DNA of 64,000 bases from an uncultured Kiritimatiellota bacterium. Lineage in GTDB: Bacteria > Verrucomicrobiota > Kiritimatiellia > RFP12 > DVOR01. Location of the stretch: positions 97,892 to 161,891 of the forward strand of contig CALXOF010000007.1 of NCBI GenBank assembly GCA_944389945.1, read 5' to 3'. The translations under genes were made by a program, and so were the position numbers. Under the pieces are notes generated by a model, which saw only the letters and a program-made list of their open reading frames with translations, made no database searches and was not told the origin of the DNA. Below, one piece after another: positions 53,746 to 62,028 of the stretch (its first letter is position 1; each line of letters starts with the position of its first letter).

Positions 53746-54811
53746 GTGGTTCGCACCCCTCATCGACTGGTATCGCCTCATGCCCGAGGCCGACGCCGTC
53801 CGCCTCGTTCGCCTCGCCCTCGTCTTCGTGCTTTGCCTCGGCGCCATCATCGGCAGCTTCCTCAACGTCTGCATCTATCGCATTCCCCTCGGGCAATCCG
53901 TCAGCCGCCCCCGCTCCCACTGCTTCTCCTGCGGCAAGACCATCCCGTGGTACCTCAACATCCCCGTCCTCTCCTGGCTGATCCTCCGCGGACGCTGCGC
54001 CAACTGCAAGGCCCCCATCTCCGTCCGCTACCCCGTCATCGAGGCCGTCACCGCGCTCCTCTTTCTCCTCGTCTTCCAGATGTGGGCCAACCCCCACGCC
54101 CTCCTTCTCAACGCCATTCCCGGCCAGGTCCCCGCCCTCATCCTCTTCTACTGGCTCTTCGTCGCCTCCGTCGTTGTCGACGTCATGATTGACATCGACA
54201 ACCGTATTCTCCTCGACCGCATCTCCCTCGGCGGCACCCTCATCGCCTTGGCCGTCTCCGCCGCCTTCCCCATCCTCCACCACGCTCCCTCCTGGTGGCC
54301 CGCGCTCCTCGCCTCTCTGGGTGGTGCCGCCGCCGGCTTCGGAGCGGGCTTCGCCATCGCCTGGCTCGGCGAACGCATCTTCCTGCAAGACGCCTTTGGC
54401 TTCGGCGACGTCAAGTGGCTCATGCTCTTTGGCGCAATCTTCGGATGGCGCGGCGCCCTCTTCATCCTCATGTTTGCCGCCTTCATCGGCCTGGCCATGG
54501 GCCTTGTCGCCATCGCCGTCGCCAAGTTCCGCCACTCCGACGCGGACGATGACGGCGCGCCCTTCGCCATCCCCTTCGGCCCCGCCCTTGGTGCCGCCGC
54601 CCTCCTCTGGCTCTTCTGGGGCAACCTCCTGGTGGACGGCCTCTTCGCCGCCCACGCTTGGGCCTTCACCCACCGCTCCGCCTTCCTCGGCGTTCTCTTC
54701 CCCATCCTCCTCCTCTCCTGCGGCTGGCTCATCTACCGTATCCGCGTCATCCGCCGCGCCGCCCAAGACGAAGACCTCGAAGAACTCCCCGAAGAGAGCG
54801 GGAAGGAGTGA
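53738..54811 (+). CDS. Prepilin peptidase / type IV leader peptidase
   Basis: A 357-residue inner-membrane aspartic protease (PilD/GspO family) that cleaves and often N-methylates type IV prepilins and type II pseudopilins. After the first helix come GSFLNVCIYRIP, a four-cysteine zinc loop (CFSC and CANC), and the RYPVIEAVTALLF segment typical of bifunctional enzymes. The catalytic aspartates are in IDIDNR and in GFGDVKW. It is longer than usual, with an acidic C-terminal tail. No pilin or secretion genes are adjacent. Confidence 0.92.
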   Translation: MSEWFAPLIDWYRLMPEADAVRLVRLALVFVLCLGAIIGSFLNVCIYRIPLGQSVSRPRSHCFSCGKTIPWYLNIPVLSWLILRGRCANCKAPISVRYPVIEAVTALLFLLVFQMWANPHALLLNAIPGQVPALILFYWLFVASVVVDVMIDIDNRILLDRISLGGTLIALAVSAAFPILHHAPSWWPALLASLGGAAAGFGAGFAIAWLGERIFLQDAFGFGDVKWLMLFGAIFGWRGALFILMFAAFIGLAMGLVAIAVAKFRHSDADDDGAPFAIPFGPALGAAALLWLFWGNLLVDGLFAAHAWAFTHRSAFLGVLFPILLLSCGWLIYRIRVIRRAAQDEDLEELPEESGKE

Positions 54812-54819
54812 TTCATCCC

Positions 54820-55176
54820 ATGAACGACACCATTCTCCTTGAAGGCCTGCGCTTGGAGTGCATCCTGGGTGACCTGCCGCACGAGCGCACCTTCCCCCAA
54901 GAACTCTTCCTTGACCTCGAGCTCACCTGCGACGAACTCCCCGCCACCCGCACCGATGCCCTCGCCGACACCGTCGACTACGTCGCCGTCGCCGAACGCG
55001 TCCGCACAACCCTCGTTGCCGCCCGGTGCCGCATGATCGAGCGCGCAGCCCAGCTCGCCGCCGAGGCCGCCTTCGCGTGCGACTCCCGCATCCACACCGT
55101 CCGCGTCACCCTCCGTAAGCCCCACGCCCTCCCCGGTGTCGTCGCCGGCATCCGCCTCTCTCGCACGCGTTCCTAA
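54820..55176 (+). CDS. folB: Dihydroneopterin aldolase
   Basis: A 118-residue folate-pathway enzyme that cleaves dihydroneopterin to the hydroxymethyl pterin. The N-terminus LEGLRLECILGDLPHERTFPQ contains the conserved Gly and Glu, and TVDYVAVAERVR is the second conserved block. AAGGAG lies within the end of the preceding gene, 8 bases separate the two. Last gene of the pncC-to-folB run. Confidence 0.9.
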   Translation: MNDTILLEGLRLECILGDLPHERTFPQELFLDLELTCDELPATRTDALADTVDYVAVAERVRTTLVAARCRMIERAAQLAAEAAFACDSRIHTVRVTLRKPHALPGVVAGIRLSRTRS

Positions 55177-55257
55177 ACCAATATGTTCCTGCCTGGTTTC
55201 CCGCAAGCGGGCAATTGACCCTCCAGTGGTCGGCCAGACCTTTCGGGCCAATCGCCC

Positions 55258-55420
55258 GATACAAATCCTACATTCAGTTGTCAAAGATCAATCGCAGTGC
55301 GGTTATTTGCTGACCAACACCGCGCACACCCTTGCCAAAGACCTGTCATTAGAAGCTCCTAAAAGCACAACAATACTTGCGCACACAGCATGATATACCA
55401 TCCTTTAGACCTGTCATTTG
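55258..55420 (+). repeat. Paired-box repeat, copy B
   Basis: GACCTGTCATT boxes begin at 55340 and 55408, 68 bases apart. The left flank ATTCAGTTGTCAAAGATCA and the CACCGCGCACACC stretch match the 20.7-kb copy. Confidence 0.75.
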
Positions 55421-55447
55421 GATACCTTCATGCTTTCTAAATAGGCT

Positions 55448-55492
55448 GGCAATCCTGCGTGCGGTAGCACGCCCTTAATCTGCCAAAATCTG
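55448..55492 (+). repeat. 45-bp dispersed repeat with hairpin
   Basis: Matches the complement of 27759-27803 with three differences. CGTGCGGTAGCACG in the centre forms a hairpin. Confidence 0.75.
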
Positions 55493-55526
55493 TGTCCCAA
55501 CTCTCCCCGAACACGACTGCTCAGGT

Positions 55527-55554
55527 TTGCGCATAAACGAGAATATGGTAAAAT
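55527..55554 (+). promoter_or_regulatory. Candidate promoter of the yicC-like gene
   Basis: TTGCGC (55527-55532) and TAAAAT (55549-55554), 16-base spacer, 10 bases before the ATG. With so short a leader, translation may start close to the 5' end of the mRNA. Confidence 0.4.
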
Positions 55555-55563
55555 GGGGGCATT

Positions 55564-56430
55564 ATGGTGAAATCAATGACGGGATTTGGACGGGGCGAGG
55601 CCACGGGCGCGGGCTTCGCCGTGACGGTTGAACTTTCTACCGTCAACCGTAAACAGTTTGACGCCACGCTCTGGCTGCCGAAGGAGTGGCTGAGCTTCGA
55701 GGCTCGTTTGCAAGGTCTCTTCCGCACGGGTATCGTGCGCGGTGCGCTGAAGTGCTCGGTGAACGTGCGGCCCCTTTCCGATGCGGATGCCGCGGCGGCG
55801 CTGGAGACGCGTTTCCGGACGGTCTGCGCCACGGCCAAGCGCCTGGGTCTCAAGGGCGAACCCACGGTCTCTGACCTCGCGGCGCTGGCGGCGGCCGAGA
55901 CCGAAACGCCGCCCCCCGAGCCGACCGACGCCGTCTGGGAGACGGTGGAAAAGGCCGCGCAGGCCGCCCTCGCCAAGGTCTGTGAAATGCGCGAGGCCGA
56001 AGGCGGCCGCATCGCCGCCGACTTGCGCAAGCGCTTGCAAGGCCTTCGCGACCTCCACGCCCAGATTGCCGCCTTGGCCCCCACCCTGCCGCCGCTCTGG
56101 CGCGACACCCTCCGCAAACGCATCGCCGAGCTCCTCCCGGACGGCGCCGCACTGGACGCCGCCACCCTGGAGCGCGAGGTGGCCCTCTTCGCCGACCGGT
56201 GCGACATCTCCGAGGAGCTCACCCGCCTGGCCTCGCACTTCACCCACGCCGACCGTCTGCTGGAGGGTAAGGAGCCCTGCGGCCGCCCCCTCGATTTCCT
56301 CTGCCAGGAACTGAACCGCGAGGCCAACACCATCGGCTCAAAGTGCGCCGGCTCGGAGATTCCCCGCCTGGTGATTGCCTTCAAGACCCTTTTGGAAACC
56401 TTCCGCGAACAGGTGCAGAACCTTGAATGA
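55564..56430 (+). CDS. YicC/YloC-family endoribonuclease
   Basis: A 288-residue protein of the YicC family, RNases that cleave or destabilise mRNA and small RNAs. The N-terminus MVKSMTGFGRGEA and the C-terminal block KPLDFLCQELNREANTIGSK (here GRPLDFLCQELNREANTIGS) are diagnostic, as is the final KTLLETFREQVQNLE. In many bacteria gmk and rpoZ follow; here a small unknown gene and murC/murB follow instead. Confidence 0.92.
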   Translation: MVKSMTGFGRGEATGAGFAVTVELSTVNRKQFDATLWLPKEWLSFEARLQGLFRTGIVRGALKCSVNVRPLSDADAAAALETRFRTVCATAKRLGLKGEPTVSDLAALAAAETETPPPEPTDAVWETVEKAAQAALAKVCEMREAEGGRIAADLRKRLQGLRDLHAQIAALAPTLPPLWRDTLRKRIAELLPDGAALDAATLEREVALFADRCDISEELTRLASHFTHADRLLEGKEPCGRPLDFLCQELNREANTIGSKCAGSEIPRLVIAFKTLLETFREQVQNLE

Positions 56431-56434
56431 CCCC

Positions 56435-56734
56435 GTGACAGTGGTGGAGCTGACCCCGGCCGACCTCTTGGCCGAGGGCTTTCACGCGCGGCTGAACCGT
56501 GCGGCGCTCGACCACGCGCCACACATCCTGCTAGTGCGCAACGACGGCTTCGCCGATGGTGTGCCCCTGCCCCTCGCCTTCGCCAATCCCTGCCTGGTCG
56601 ACCTGGCCCCCTGTTACCGCATCCGCGGGGCGCGCATCCGTCCGGAGGCCCTTGAGGCGACCTTGGCTCGAGCGCGGGAGGTCTGCGCCGCCGGCCATGG
56701 GCCCTTCTTGATTGAATTGTTGGTGGGGCCGTAA
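56435..56734 (+). CDS. Small unknown protein, possibly a relic of a ThDP-enzyme alpha subunit
   Basis: A 99-residue frame between the yicC-like gene and murC/murB, starting at GTG 4 bases after the previous stop (a TTG at 56423 is an alternative). No ribosome site is strong. The stretch APCYRIRGARIRPEALEATLARAREVC and the ending GPFLIELLVG resemble the C-terminal part of E1-alpha subunits of 2-oxo-acid dehydrogenases, where a residue pair of this kind precedes GPxLIE. No ThDP-binding motif is present. It may be a small real protein or a gene relic. Confidence 0.4.
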   Translation: MTVVELTPADLLAEGFHARLNRAALDHAPHILLVRNDGFADGVPLPLAFANPCLVDLAPCYRIRGARIRPEALEATLARAREVCAAGHGPFLIELLVGP

Positions 56735-56754
56735 GACCCCGAAAGGACGACACG

Positions 56755-59106
56755 ATGGAGACCCCGCTCAACCTCTTCACCCTTCCCCCGGGCCGCGTCC
56801 ACATCATGGGCATCTGCGGCGTAGGCGCCGCCGGCATCGCCTGGATGCTCCACCTCCGCGGTTGGACCGTCTCCGGGTGCGACCTCCACGTGCCGCCCAC
56901 CCTCGGCCGCTTCTTCGCCCGCAACGGCATCACCATCCGCCAAGGCCACGACCCCGCCCACTTGGCTGAATGCGATGTACTCGTGCACAGCGCCGCCATC
57001 CGCCCCGACGAACCCGAGCTCGCCCTCGCCAAGGCCGGCGGCATCCCCATCCTCTCGCGTGGTGAATGCCTGGCCGGCTGGGTGAGCGGTCTGCGCTCCA
57101 TCGCCGTCTGTGGCACCCACGGCAAGACCACCTCCTCCTGTTTCACCACGCGGCTCCTCCAATGCATCGGGCAGAAACCCCTCTGGTGCCTGGGTGGCTA
57201 CACCCAGCGCCTCCTCACCAACGCCGGCCCCCGCCATGGCGACCTCGTGGGGAAACTCCCGCCCGACCAAATCGCCGTTGCCGAGGCGGACGAGAGCGAT
57301 GGCACCCTGGCCTACGAGCACCCCGCCGTCACCCTCATCACCAACATCGAGCTCGACCACCTCGACCACTTCTCCTCCTCCGAAGAGTTGGAGCGTTGCT
57401 TCGCCGCCGTTGTCGACAACACCCGCGAAGGCGTCGCCGTCTGCGCCAACTCCCCTTGGGCCATGCGCGTTGCCGCGCGTTACCATGGCCCCATCCTTTC
57501 CTACGGCTTTTCCCAGGACGCCATGCTCCGCGCCGAGAACATCCGGTGCACCGCAGAAGAATCCCGCTTCACCCTCCTGCATGGCTCGAATCACTTGGCG
57601 GAGGTCATCCTCCCCATCCCCGGCCGACACAACATCGCAAACGCCCTCGGCGCCATGGCCGCCTGCATGCTCTTGGGCATGAACGCCACAGCCCTCGCTG
57701 AGGCCCTCCCGCAAGCCTGCGCCGAACTCCCCAAGCGCCGTTTTCAGTGGCTCACCCCGCAGACCGCGCCCATTCGCGTGGTCGTTGACTACGCCCACCA
57801 TCCCACCGAAATCCAGGCGATGCTCTCCATCGCCCGCCTCCAAAAGCCCAAGCGGATGCGCGTAATCTTCCAGCCGCACCGCTACTCCCGCACCAAAAAA
57901 CTCCTTCTCGAATTCGTCCCCGCCTTCGAAGGCGTCGATGAGCTTATCCTCATGCCCGTCTACGCCGCCAGCGAAGACCGCTCCGCCGGATGCGAGAGCA
58001 ACGAGCTCTATGCCGCCATCCGCGCGAGTGACCCCTCCCGTCGCCTCCTCCTTGCTCGCGATGCCGACGAAATCGCCCACTACCTGCTCAAAACCGCAGA
58101 GCCGGGCGACCTCATTCTTGCTGTCGGCGCCGGTAACGTCGAGCGCCTCGGCTACACCCTACGCGATGCCCTACCGCCACCCTCCGCCCCCAACACCGCA
58201 ACGCCGCCCCCAAAAACGCCCCAAGACTGCCTCGTTGACATCCTCAAAGACGAAGTCGACTTCCGCGTGAATGAGCCCCTCGCGCAGCACACCCTCTATC
58301 GTGCCGGCGGCGTGGCCGACCTCCTGGCCATCCCCCACTCCATCCCCGCACTCTCCGCCCTCCACACCCTCTGTTCCCGGCGCGGCATCCCCATCCACAT
58401 CCACGGCGGCGGCTCCGACACCTGGTTCTCCGACCTCGGCCTCCGCGGCGTGCTCTGCATGCTCCGCGGCCCCGCCTTCGAAGGCTACGTACGCGATGGC
58501 GACACCGTCACCGTCGGCGCCGGCCTCATGGGCCCCGCCCTCCTCGCCAAACTCGAGGCCGACAGCCTCTCCGGCCTCGAATTCATGCAGGGCATCCCCG
58601 GCACCATCGGCGGATGGACCCGCATGAACGCCGGCGCCCACGGCCACGCCCTCTGGGAACGCGTCATCGAGGTCCGCGGCGTCCTCTCCGACGGCCAGCT
58701 CCGCCACATCCCCGCCCACGCCTTCACCGCCGGCTACCGCTCCGTCCGCGGCCTCGCCGGCCTCACCGTCATCGCCGTCACCTTCCGCCTTGACCCCGCC
58801 GACCCCGCCACCGTCAAGGAAGGCCGCGCCGCCTTCGCTGCCAAGCGCACCGACCTCGCCGGCCTCCGCTGCTGCGGTTCCCTCTTCCGCAACCCGACCG
58901 AGGGTCCCGCCGGCGCCATCCTCGACAGCCTCGGCGCCAAGCAGTGGCGCATCGGCGGCGCCTACGTCGCCCCCCAACACGCCAACGTCCTCGCCGCCGG
59001 TGAGAATTGCACCGCCTCCGACCTCCTAGCCCTCATGCAGCGCATGCGCTTCGCCCTCGACGCCGCCACCGGCCACCCCCCCACCCCCGAAGTCCAGGGC
59101 TTCTGA
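56755..59106 (+). CDS. murC/murB: Bifunctional MurC-MurB fusion
   Basis: A 783-residue fusion of two consecutive enzymes acting on UDP-MurNAc. Residues about 1-480 are MurC (UDP-MurNAc-L-alanine ligase): Rossmann motif GICGVGAAG (19-27), ATP loop GTHGKTT (120-126), ADESDG and ITNIELDHLDHF. Residues about 500-783 are MurB (UDP-enolpyruvyl-GlcNAc reductase, FAD): YRAGGVADLL, GIPGTIGGWTRMNAGAHG, and CGSLFRNP with the catalytic Ser. A Pro-rich linker (about 480-495) joins them. AAAGGAC precedes the ATG. The gene is separate from the dcw cluster at 13 kb. Its 3' end is duplicated at 60985-61278. Confidence 0.94.
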   Translation: METPLNLFTLPPGRVHIMGICGVGAAGIAWMLHLRGWTVSGCDLHVPPTLGRFFARNGITIRQGHDPAHLAECDVLVHSAAIRPDEPELALAKAGGIPILSRGECLAGWVSGLRSIAVCGTHGKTTSSCFTTRLLQCIGQKPLWCLGGYTQRLLTNAGPRHGDLVGKLPPDQIAVAEADESDGTLAYEHPAVTLITNIELDHLDHFSSSEELERCFAAVVDNTREGVAVCANSPWAMRVAARYHGPILSYGFSQDAMLRAENIRCTAEESRFTLLHGSNHLAEVILPIPGRHNIANALGAMAACMLLGMNATALAEALPQACAELPKRRFQWLTPQTAPIRVVVDYAHHPTEIQAMLSIARLQKPKRMRVIFQPHRYSRTKKLLLEFVPAFEGVDELILMPVYAASEDRSAGCESNELYAAIRASDPSRRLLLARDADEIAHYLLKTAEPGDLILAVGAGNVERLGYTLRDALPPPSAPNTATPPPKTPQDCLVDILKDEVDFRVNEPLAQHTLYRAGGVADLLAIPHSIPALSALHTLCSRRGIPIHIHGGGSDTWFSDLGLRGVLCMLRGPAFEGYVRDGDTVTVGAGLMGPALLAKLEADSLSGLEFMQGIPGTIGGWTRMNAGAHGHALWERVIEVRGVLSDGQLRHIPAHAFTAGYRSVRGLAGLTVIAVTFRLDPADPATVKEGRAAFAAKRTDLAGLRCCGSLFRNPTEGPAGAILDSLGAKQWRIGGAYVAPQHANVLAAGENCTASDLLALMQRMRFALDAATGHPPTPEVQGF

Positions 59107-59108
59107 CC
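59094..59108 (+). repeat. Direct repeat core at the murB 3' end, copy 1
   Basis: CCAGGGCTTCTGACC spans the stop codon of murC/murB. Near-identical or identical 15-mers lie at 61266-61280 and 63759-63773. Confidence 0.6.
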
Positions 59109-59151
59109 GTCTCCCGCTCGCGGGCTCCTCTTAAAAGCTACCTTCAAAAAG

Positions 59152-59178
59152 AAGGGGGCGGCAACTGCCGCCCCTTTT
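59152..59178 (+). terminator. Terminator of murC/murB
   Basis: GGGGCGGCA (59155-59163) and TGCCGCCCC (59166-59174) form a 9-bp stem followed by TTTT. Confidence 0.85.
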
Positions 59179-59195
59179 CACTGCTTCTTGCTCTT

Positions 59196-59475
59196 TCAGG
59201 TTCGGCGGCGGAGGACCAAAGCCCCCACGCCCAATGCCAGCAAGGCCAACGCAGTGGGCTTGGGAACGGAGGCATCGCCAACGGGCAGGCCGAAATCGCG
59301 TGCGATCTCCTCAGCGGAAAGAACCTCGCCGTCCAAGAAGAAGTATTTTGCAGAATCAGCAATCCCGTTGAAGAGAAATGAGCTTGTATCGATAAAGTGT
59401 TGTGCGGCGATCGGGAAATCGATTCCGTTGCAGACGGCATGGTCATCCATTATAGGGACCATGCTTGGCGGTTGC
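59196..59475 (-). pseudogene. C-terminal remnant of a PEP-CTERM protein
   Basis: The last 23 residues, VPKPTALALLALGVGALVLR followed by RRT, are a PEP-CTERM-like sorting signal: a Pro pair, a hydrophobic helix and terminal arginines. About 65 residues of an unrecognised domain precede it. The frame then runs into transposase sequence with no start or signal peptide, so the 5' part of the gene has been lost. PEP-CTERM proteins are anchored or exported via exosortase, which is not in this window. Confidence 0.65.
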
Positions 59476-59487
59476 CTCGAACTGGGT

Positions 59488-60306
59488 TCAAAGAGCGAAA
59501 TCGTCCTCCGTCTGGGGGACCTCACATTGGGCCAACAACACGTGGGCGCGGCCAAGCGTCTCCGTGAGGCCTTCGTCTCCTACCTGAGGCGCGATTCTAT
59601 CAAGCTCTTTGACGACAGCCTGCAAAACATGGACGATTCGTGCGTGTAACGCCTTTGCCCTCTTTGACTTCTTTACATGCTGCCGGCGAGCGATTGCAAG
59701 GTACTCCTTTTTGCATGCTCGCATAACCCAGCGATACGTTCTGTACAAGTGGAGGCCGAGACGACTGACATGATCAAGCAACTCCGCATGAATATCCGTC
59801 AGCAATCTGACCTCGCTGGGCCGTATGACACGGTACACCGTGGGCACCGCGTCCATCACCGCCTTCAATTTTTCCTCAGGAAGGATTCCGGTTTCCACCC
59901 CTGCCCTCACGGCCATAGACACCACTTGAGCGAGCAGGTCCAACCCCAATCGTTGCCTCCAATGTGCCAACGCAGAGGCATCGCAGGGTTTTCCTTCTTG
60001 ATCCGGTGAAAGTCCGCAAAGATACTGCCAGGCAGGGGCGGACACCACTTTTGCGATTGTCCTCTTGTCACTCAAGTTCTCATAATACTTCAGGATAAGT
60101 AGACCAATCATCAGCCGTGTAGGCAACGGCGGCCGTCCATCGCGGATTCCCTTCACAAAACGTGTCGCCACAAGTTGCTCAATCGTGCACCAATCAATAA
60201 CCTTCGCCAATCCTACAATTTCATCAGGTTCCCCACTGTACACCTCACAAGGCACCTCAAGAAGTGTCTCCTGAACATATGTGCTTAGAGTCGATTCGCG
60301 AAACAT
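59488..60306 (-). mobile_element. Truncated IS transposase (IS5/IS1182-like)
   Basis: A 272-residue N-terminal part of a transposase. TRLMIGLLILKYYENLSDK and the CDASALAHWRQRLG segment match the N-terminal domain of IS1182/IS5-type enzymes, and a DDE catalytic half should follow. The frame stops at 59488 after QTEDDFAL. In a second minus-strand frame the next bases read ISLFEPSSR, which resembles the LFEPHT block of these enzymes, so a frameshift probably lies near 59.5 kb, followed by truncation. The ATG with GAGG at 60306 is preferred. No terminal inverted repeats were found. Confidence 0.75.
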
Positions 60307-60564
60307 AGAAACCTCATCATGAATCAAGCGAAAACAAGATGAAGTGTATCACAAAGCAAGGTGCAAATTGAAAACACAATAAAATCAAGGAATATTCAAG
60401 ACAGTGCCTCAACGCTTTTTCCCAAGACCCGCTTTCTCAAGCTCCCAATGGAAAGAATCCAACATTCCATCCTTCCGGCCCCGGCCCAAAAGGGACGTTC
60501 ACGGACCACGGGGCCGTTGCACCTCACATGCGTCAGTGATGAAAAGATGCCGACAAGCATAAAG
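60307..60564. other. Non-coding flank of the IS remnant
   Basis: About 260 bases without a gene. The part next to the transposase is AT-rich and may contain its promoter; nothing else is recognised. Confidence 0.4.
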
Positions 60565-60614
60565 AAGCCCCTGCCGCGTCTTCCCGGAGTCCGGGGGGCG
60601 GCAGGGGCTTTTTT
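60565..60614. terminator. Strong hairpin terminator
   Basis: AAGCCCCTGCCGC (60565-60577) and GCGGCAGGGGCTT (60598-60610) form a perfect 13-bp stem followed by TTTTTT on the plus strand. It lies just beyond the small lipoprotein gene on the minus strand and can serve either direction. Confidence 0.85.
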
Positions 60615-60631
60615 GAGGCGACTCACTTGAA

Positions 60632-60805
60632 TCAGTCGCGCGCCGGGATGTCTTTCGGCATCTCACGGACAATGGGCTTCTGGACGGACGGCTTGGGTGT
60701 CACACCCTGAATCACGACCGTAGGTTCGGGTTCAGGCGGAGGTTCGCTCGCACATCCAGCCAACGCCGCCACGGCAAGCGGCACACACCAAAGGAAGGTT
60801 CGCAT
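60632..60805 (-). CDS. Small lipoprotein of 57 residues
   Basis: A short gene starting MRTFLWCVPLAVAALAGC, a complete signal peptide with lipobox ALAGC, followed by ASEPPPEPEPTVVIQGV and a Pro/Lys-rich tail ending IPARD. GAGGG lies 7 bases before the ATG. A 13-bp-stem terminator follows 18 bases after the stop. Small proline-rich lipoproteins may act as envelope spacers or entry-exclusion-like proteins; no function can be assigned. It begins 9 bases after the end of a truncated gene, suggesting a former operon. Confidence 0.6.
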   Translation of the reverse strand: MRTFLWCVPLAVAALAGCASEPPPEPEPTVVIQGVTPKPSVQKPIVREMPKDIPARD

Positions 60806-60813
60806 GGCATCCC

Positions 60814-60984
60814 TCAGAAACGACTCTTCCGATTGAGCCGGGCTTCAGCCTTGGCTTTCTGGGCCTCTTGCTTGAGAACTTCCTCAGGCACGGCACGGAC
60901 GGCCATCCCTTTCTCGATGGTGGCGATGTCGAACCCTTCCTCGGGCTCAAGCTGGGCCACCTTGGGCAGAGAACGCACGACGGT
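60814..60984 (-). pseudogene. 3' fragment of an interrupted gene
   Basis: The minus-strand frame ending at 60814 encodes a plausible protein end (LPKVAQLEPEEGFDIATIEK through AEARLNRKSRF). Upstream of about 60985 the same frame runs through the antisense of the murB-derived segment, so the original 5' part has been replaced. The junction is abrupt. The parent gene is not recognised. Confidence 0.5.
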
Positions 60985-61278
60985 GGCGCCCACGGCCACG
61001 CCCTCTGGGAGCGCGTTATCGAGGTCCGCGGCGTCCTTTCCGACGACCAGCTCCGCCACATCCCCGCCCACGCCTTCACCGCCGGCGCCATTCTCGATCG
61101 CCTTGGCGCCAAACAGTGGCGCATTGGCGGTGCCTACGTCGCACCCCAACACGCCAACGTCCTCGCCGCCGGTGAGAACTGCACCGCCTCCGACCTTCTG
61201 GCCCTCATGCAGCGCATGCGCTTCGCCCTCGACGCCGCCACCGGCCACCCCTCCACCCCCGAAGTCCAAGGCTTCTGA
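60985..61278 (+). pseudogene. Duplicated murB 3' end with 180-bp internal deletion
   Basis: 60985-61278 matches 58633-59106 closely, including the stop codon, but lacks 180 bp. In the full gene the missing part is bounded by two CCGCCGGC copies (58727-58734 and 58907-58914), exactly 180 bp apart, and a single copy remains here. The reading frame is preserved across the deletion, and the region missing includes the catalytic Ser segment CGSLFRNP. It cannot be an active MurB. Confidence 0.9.
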
Positions 61279-61280
61279 CC
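61266..61280 (+). repeat. Direct repeat core, copy 2
   Basis: CCAAGGCTTCTGACC, at the stop codon of the murB fragment; identical to 63759-63773. Confidence 0.6.
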
Positions 61281-61307
61281 GGCACCCCTTTGTGAGCGTT
61301 TCCAAGA

Positions 61308-61338
61308 CGAAGGGGCGGCATCCGCCGCCCCTTCGTTT
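61308..61338. terminator. Terminator after the murB fragment
   Basis: CGAAGGGGCGGC (61308-61319) and GCCGCCCCTTCG (61324-61335) form a perfect 12-bp stem, followed by TTT. It shares the GGGGCGGC core with the murC/murB terminator and also faces the end of the convergent acetyltransferase gene. Confidence 0.8.
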
Positions 61339-61345
61339 ACTTCTT

Positions 61346-61930
61346 TTATGGCGTAAAGTAGCCTGTTTTATCCGCGTCTGTCAGTTGACGGACTACACGG
61401 CAAGGATTGCCCACCGCAATTACGCCGCATGGAATATCCTTTGTGACTATACTTCCCGCCCCAATAACAGTGTCATCGCCAATCGTGACTCCTTCAAGAA
61501 TTTTCACATCGCCTCCAAGCCACACCCTTCGTCCAATGTGGACAGGCTTGCCATGACAGGCTCCTTGACAGCGCTCCTCTGCATCAAGGGCGTGATTTAC
61601 GGCATAAATCCCGATATTTGGGCCGAGCAAAGAATTCGCCCCAATCCGGACTTCTGCGCAGTCCAAAATCACACAACCAAAATTGATGTAAACATTGTCT
61701 TCAATCGTAATGTTCTTCCCAAATTCACAACGGAAATCCGGTTCAATCCACACGTCACGTCCTACATGCTTAAACAACTTTTGCATTAAGTCATGCCGGA
61801 GCGCTATTTCGTCATCCTCTGTTTTGTTGTATTGTCGGAACAACTTCTTTGCAGCGACTCGCCATTGGAACAAATCGGAATCAAAATCGTTATAAACCAA
61901 CCCGGCTTGAAGTTTTTCCCATTCTGTCAT
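61346..61930 (-). CDS. Sugar O-acetyltransferase (maltose acetyltransferase type), second copy
   Basis: A 194-residue left-handed beta-helix acetyltransferase. The helical cap (MTEWEKLQAGLVYNDFD) is followed by hexapeptide repeats, the catalytic His segment IYAVNHALD, and GRRVWLGGDVKILEGVTIG plus GAGSIVTKDIP. It differs clearly from the enzyme at 48.5 kb and is more AT-rich, so it is probably acquired rather than a recent duplicate. The ATG with AAGGA 8 bases upstream is used. Confidence 0.88.
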   Translation of the reverse strand: MTEWEKLQAGLVYNDFDSDLFQWRVAAKKLFRQYNKTEDDEIALRHDLMQKLFKHVGRDVWIEPDFRCEFGKNITIEDNVYINFGCVILDCAEVRIGANSLLGPNIGIYAVNHALDAEERCQGACHGKPVHIGRRVWLGGDVKILEGVTIGDDTVIGAGSIVTKDIPCGVIAVGNPCRVVRQLTDADKTGYFTP

Positions 61931-62028
61931 GGTGATCATCCTTAAAACCTTCCAATTCAGAATCCGTTGTTTTTATTTTATCACAATCCCGAATACACAA
62001 ATATAGGGCAGTTCTAAGGTAATACTGT

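Larger units (their letters stand above)
55177..55563. other. Repeat-bearing gap downstream of folB
   Basis: No coding region is seen in 387 bases. The gap holds paired-box repeat copy B (55258-55420), the 45-bp repeat (55448-55492), and the yicC-like promoter. Confidence 0.6.
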
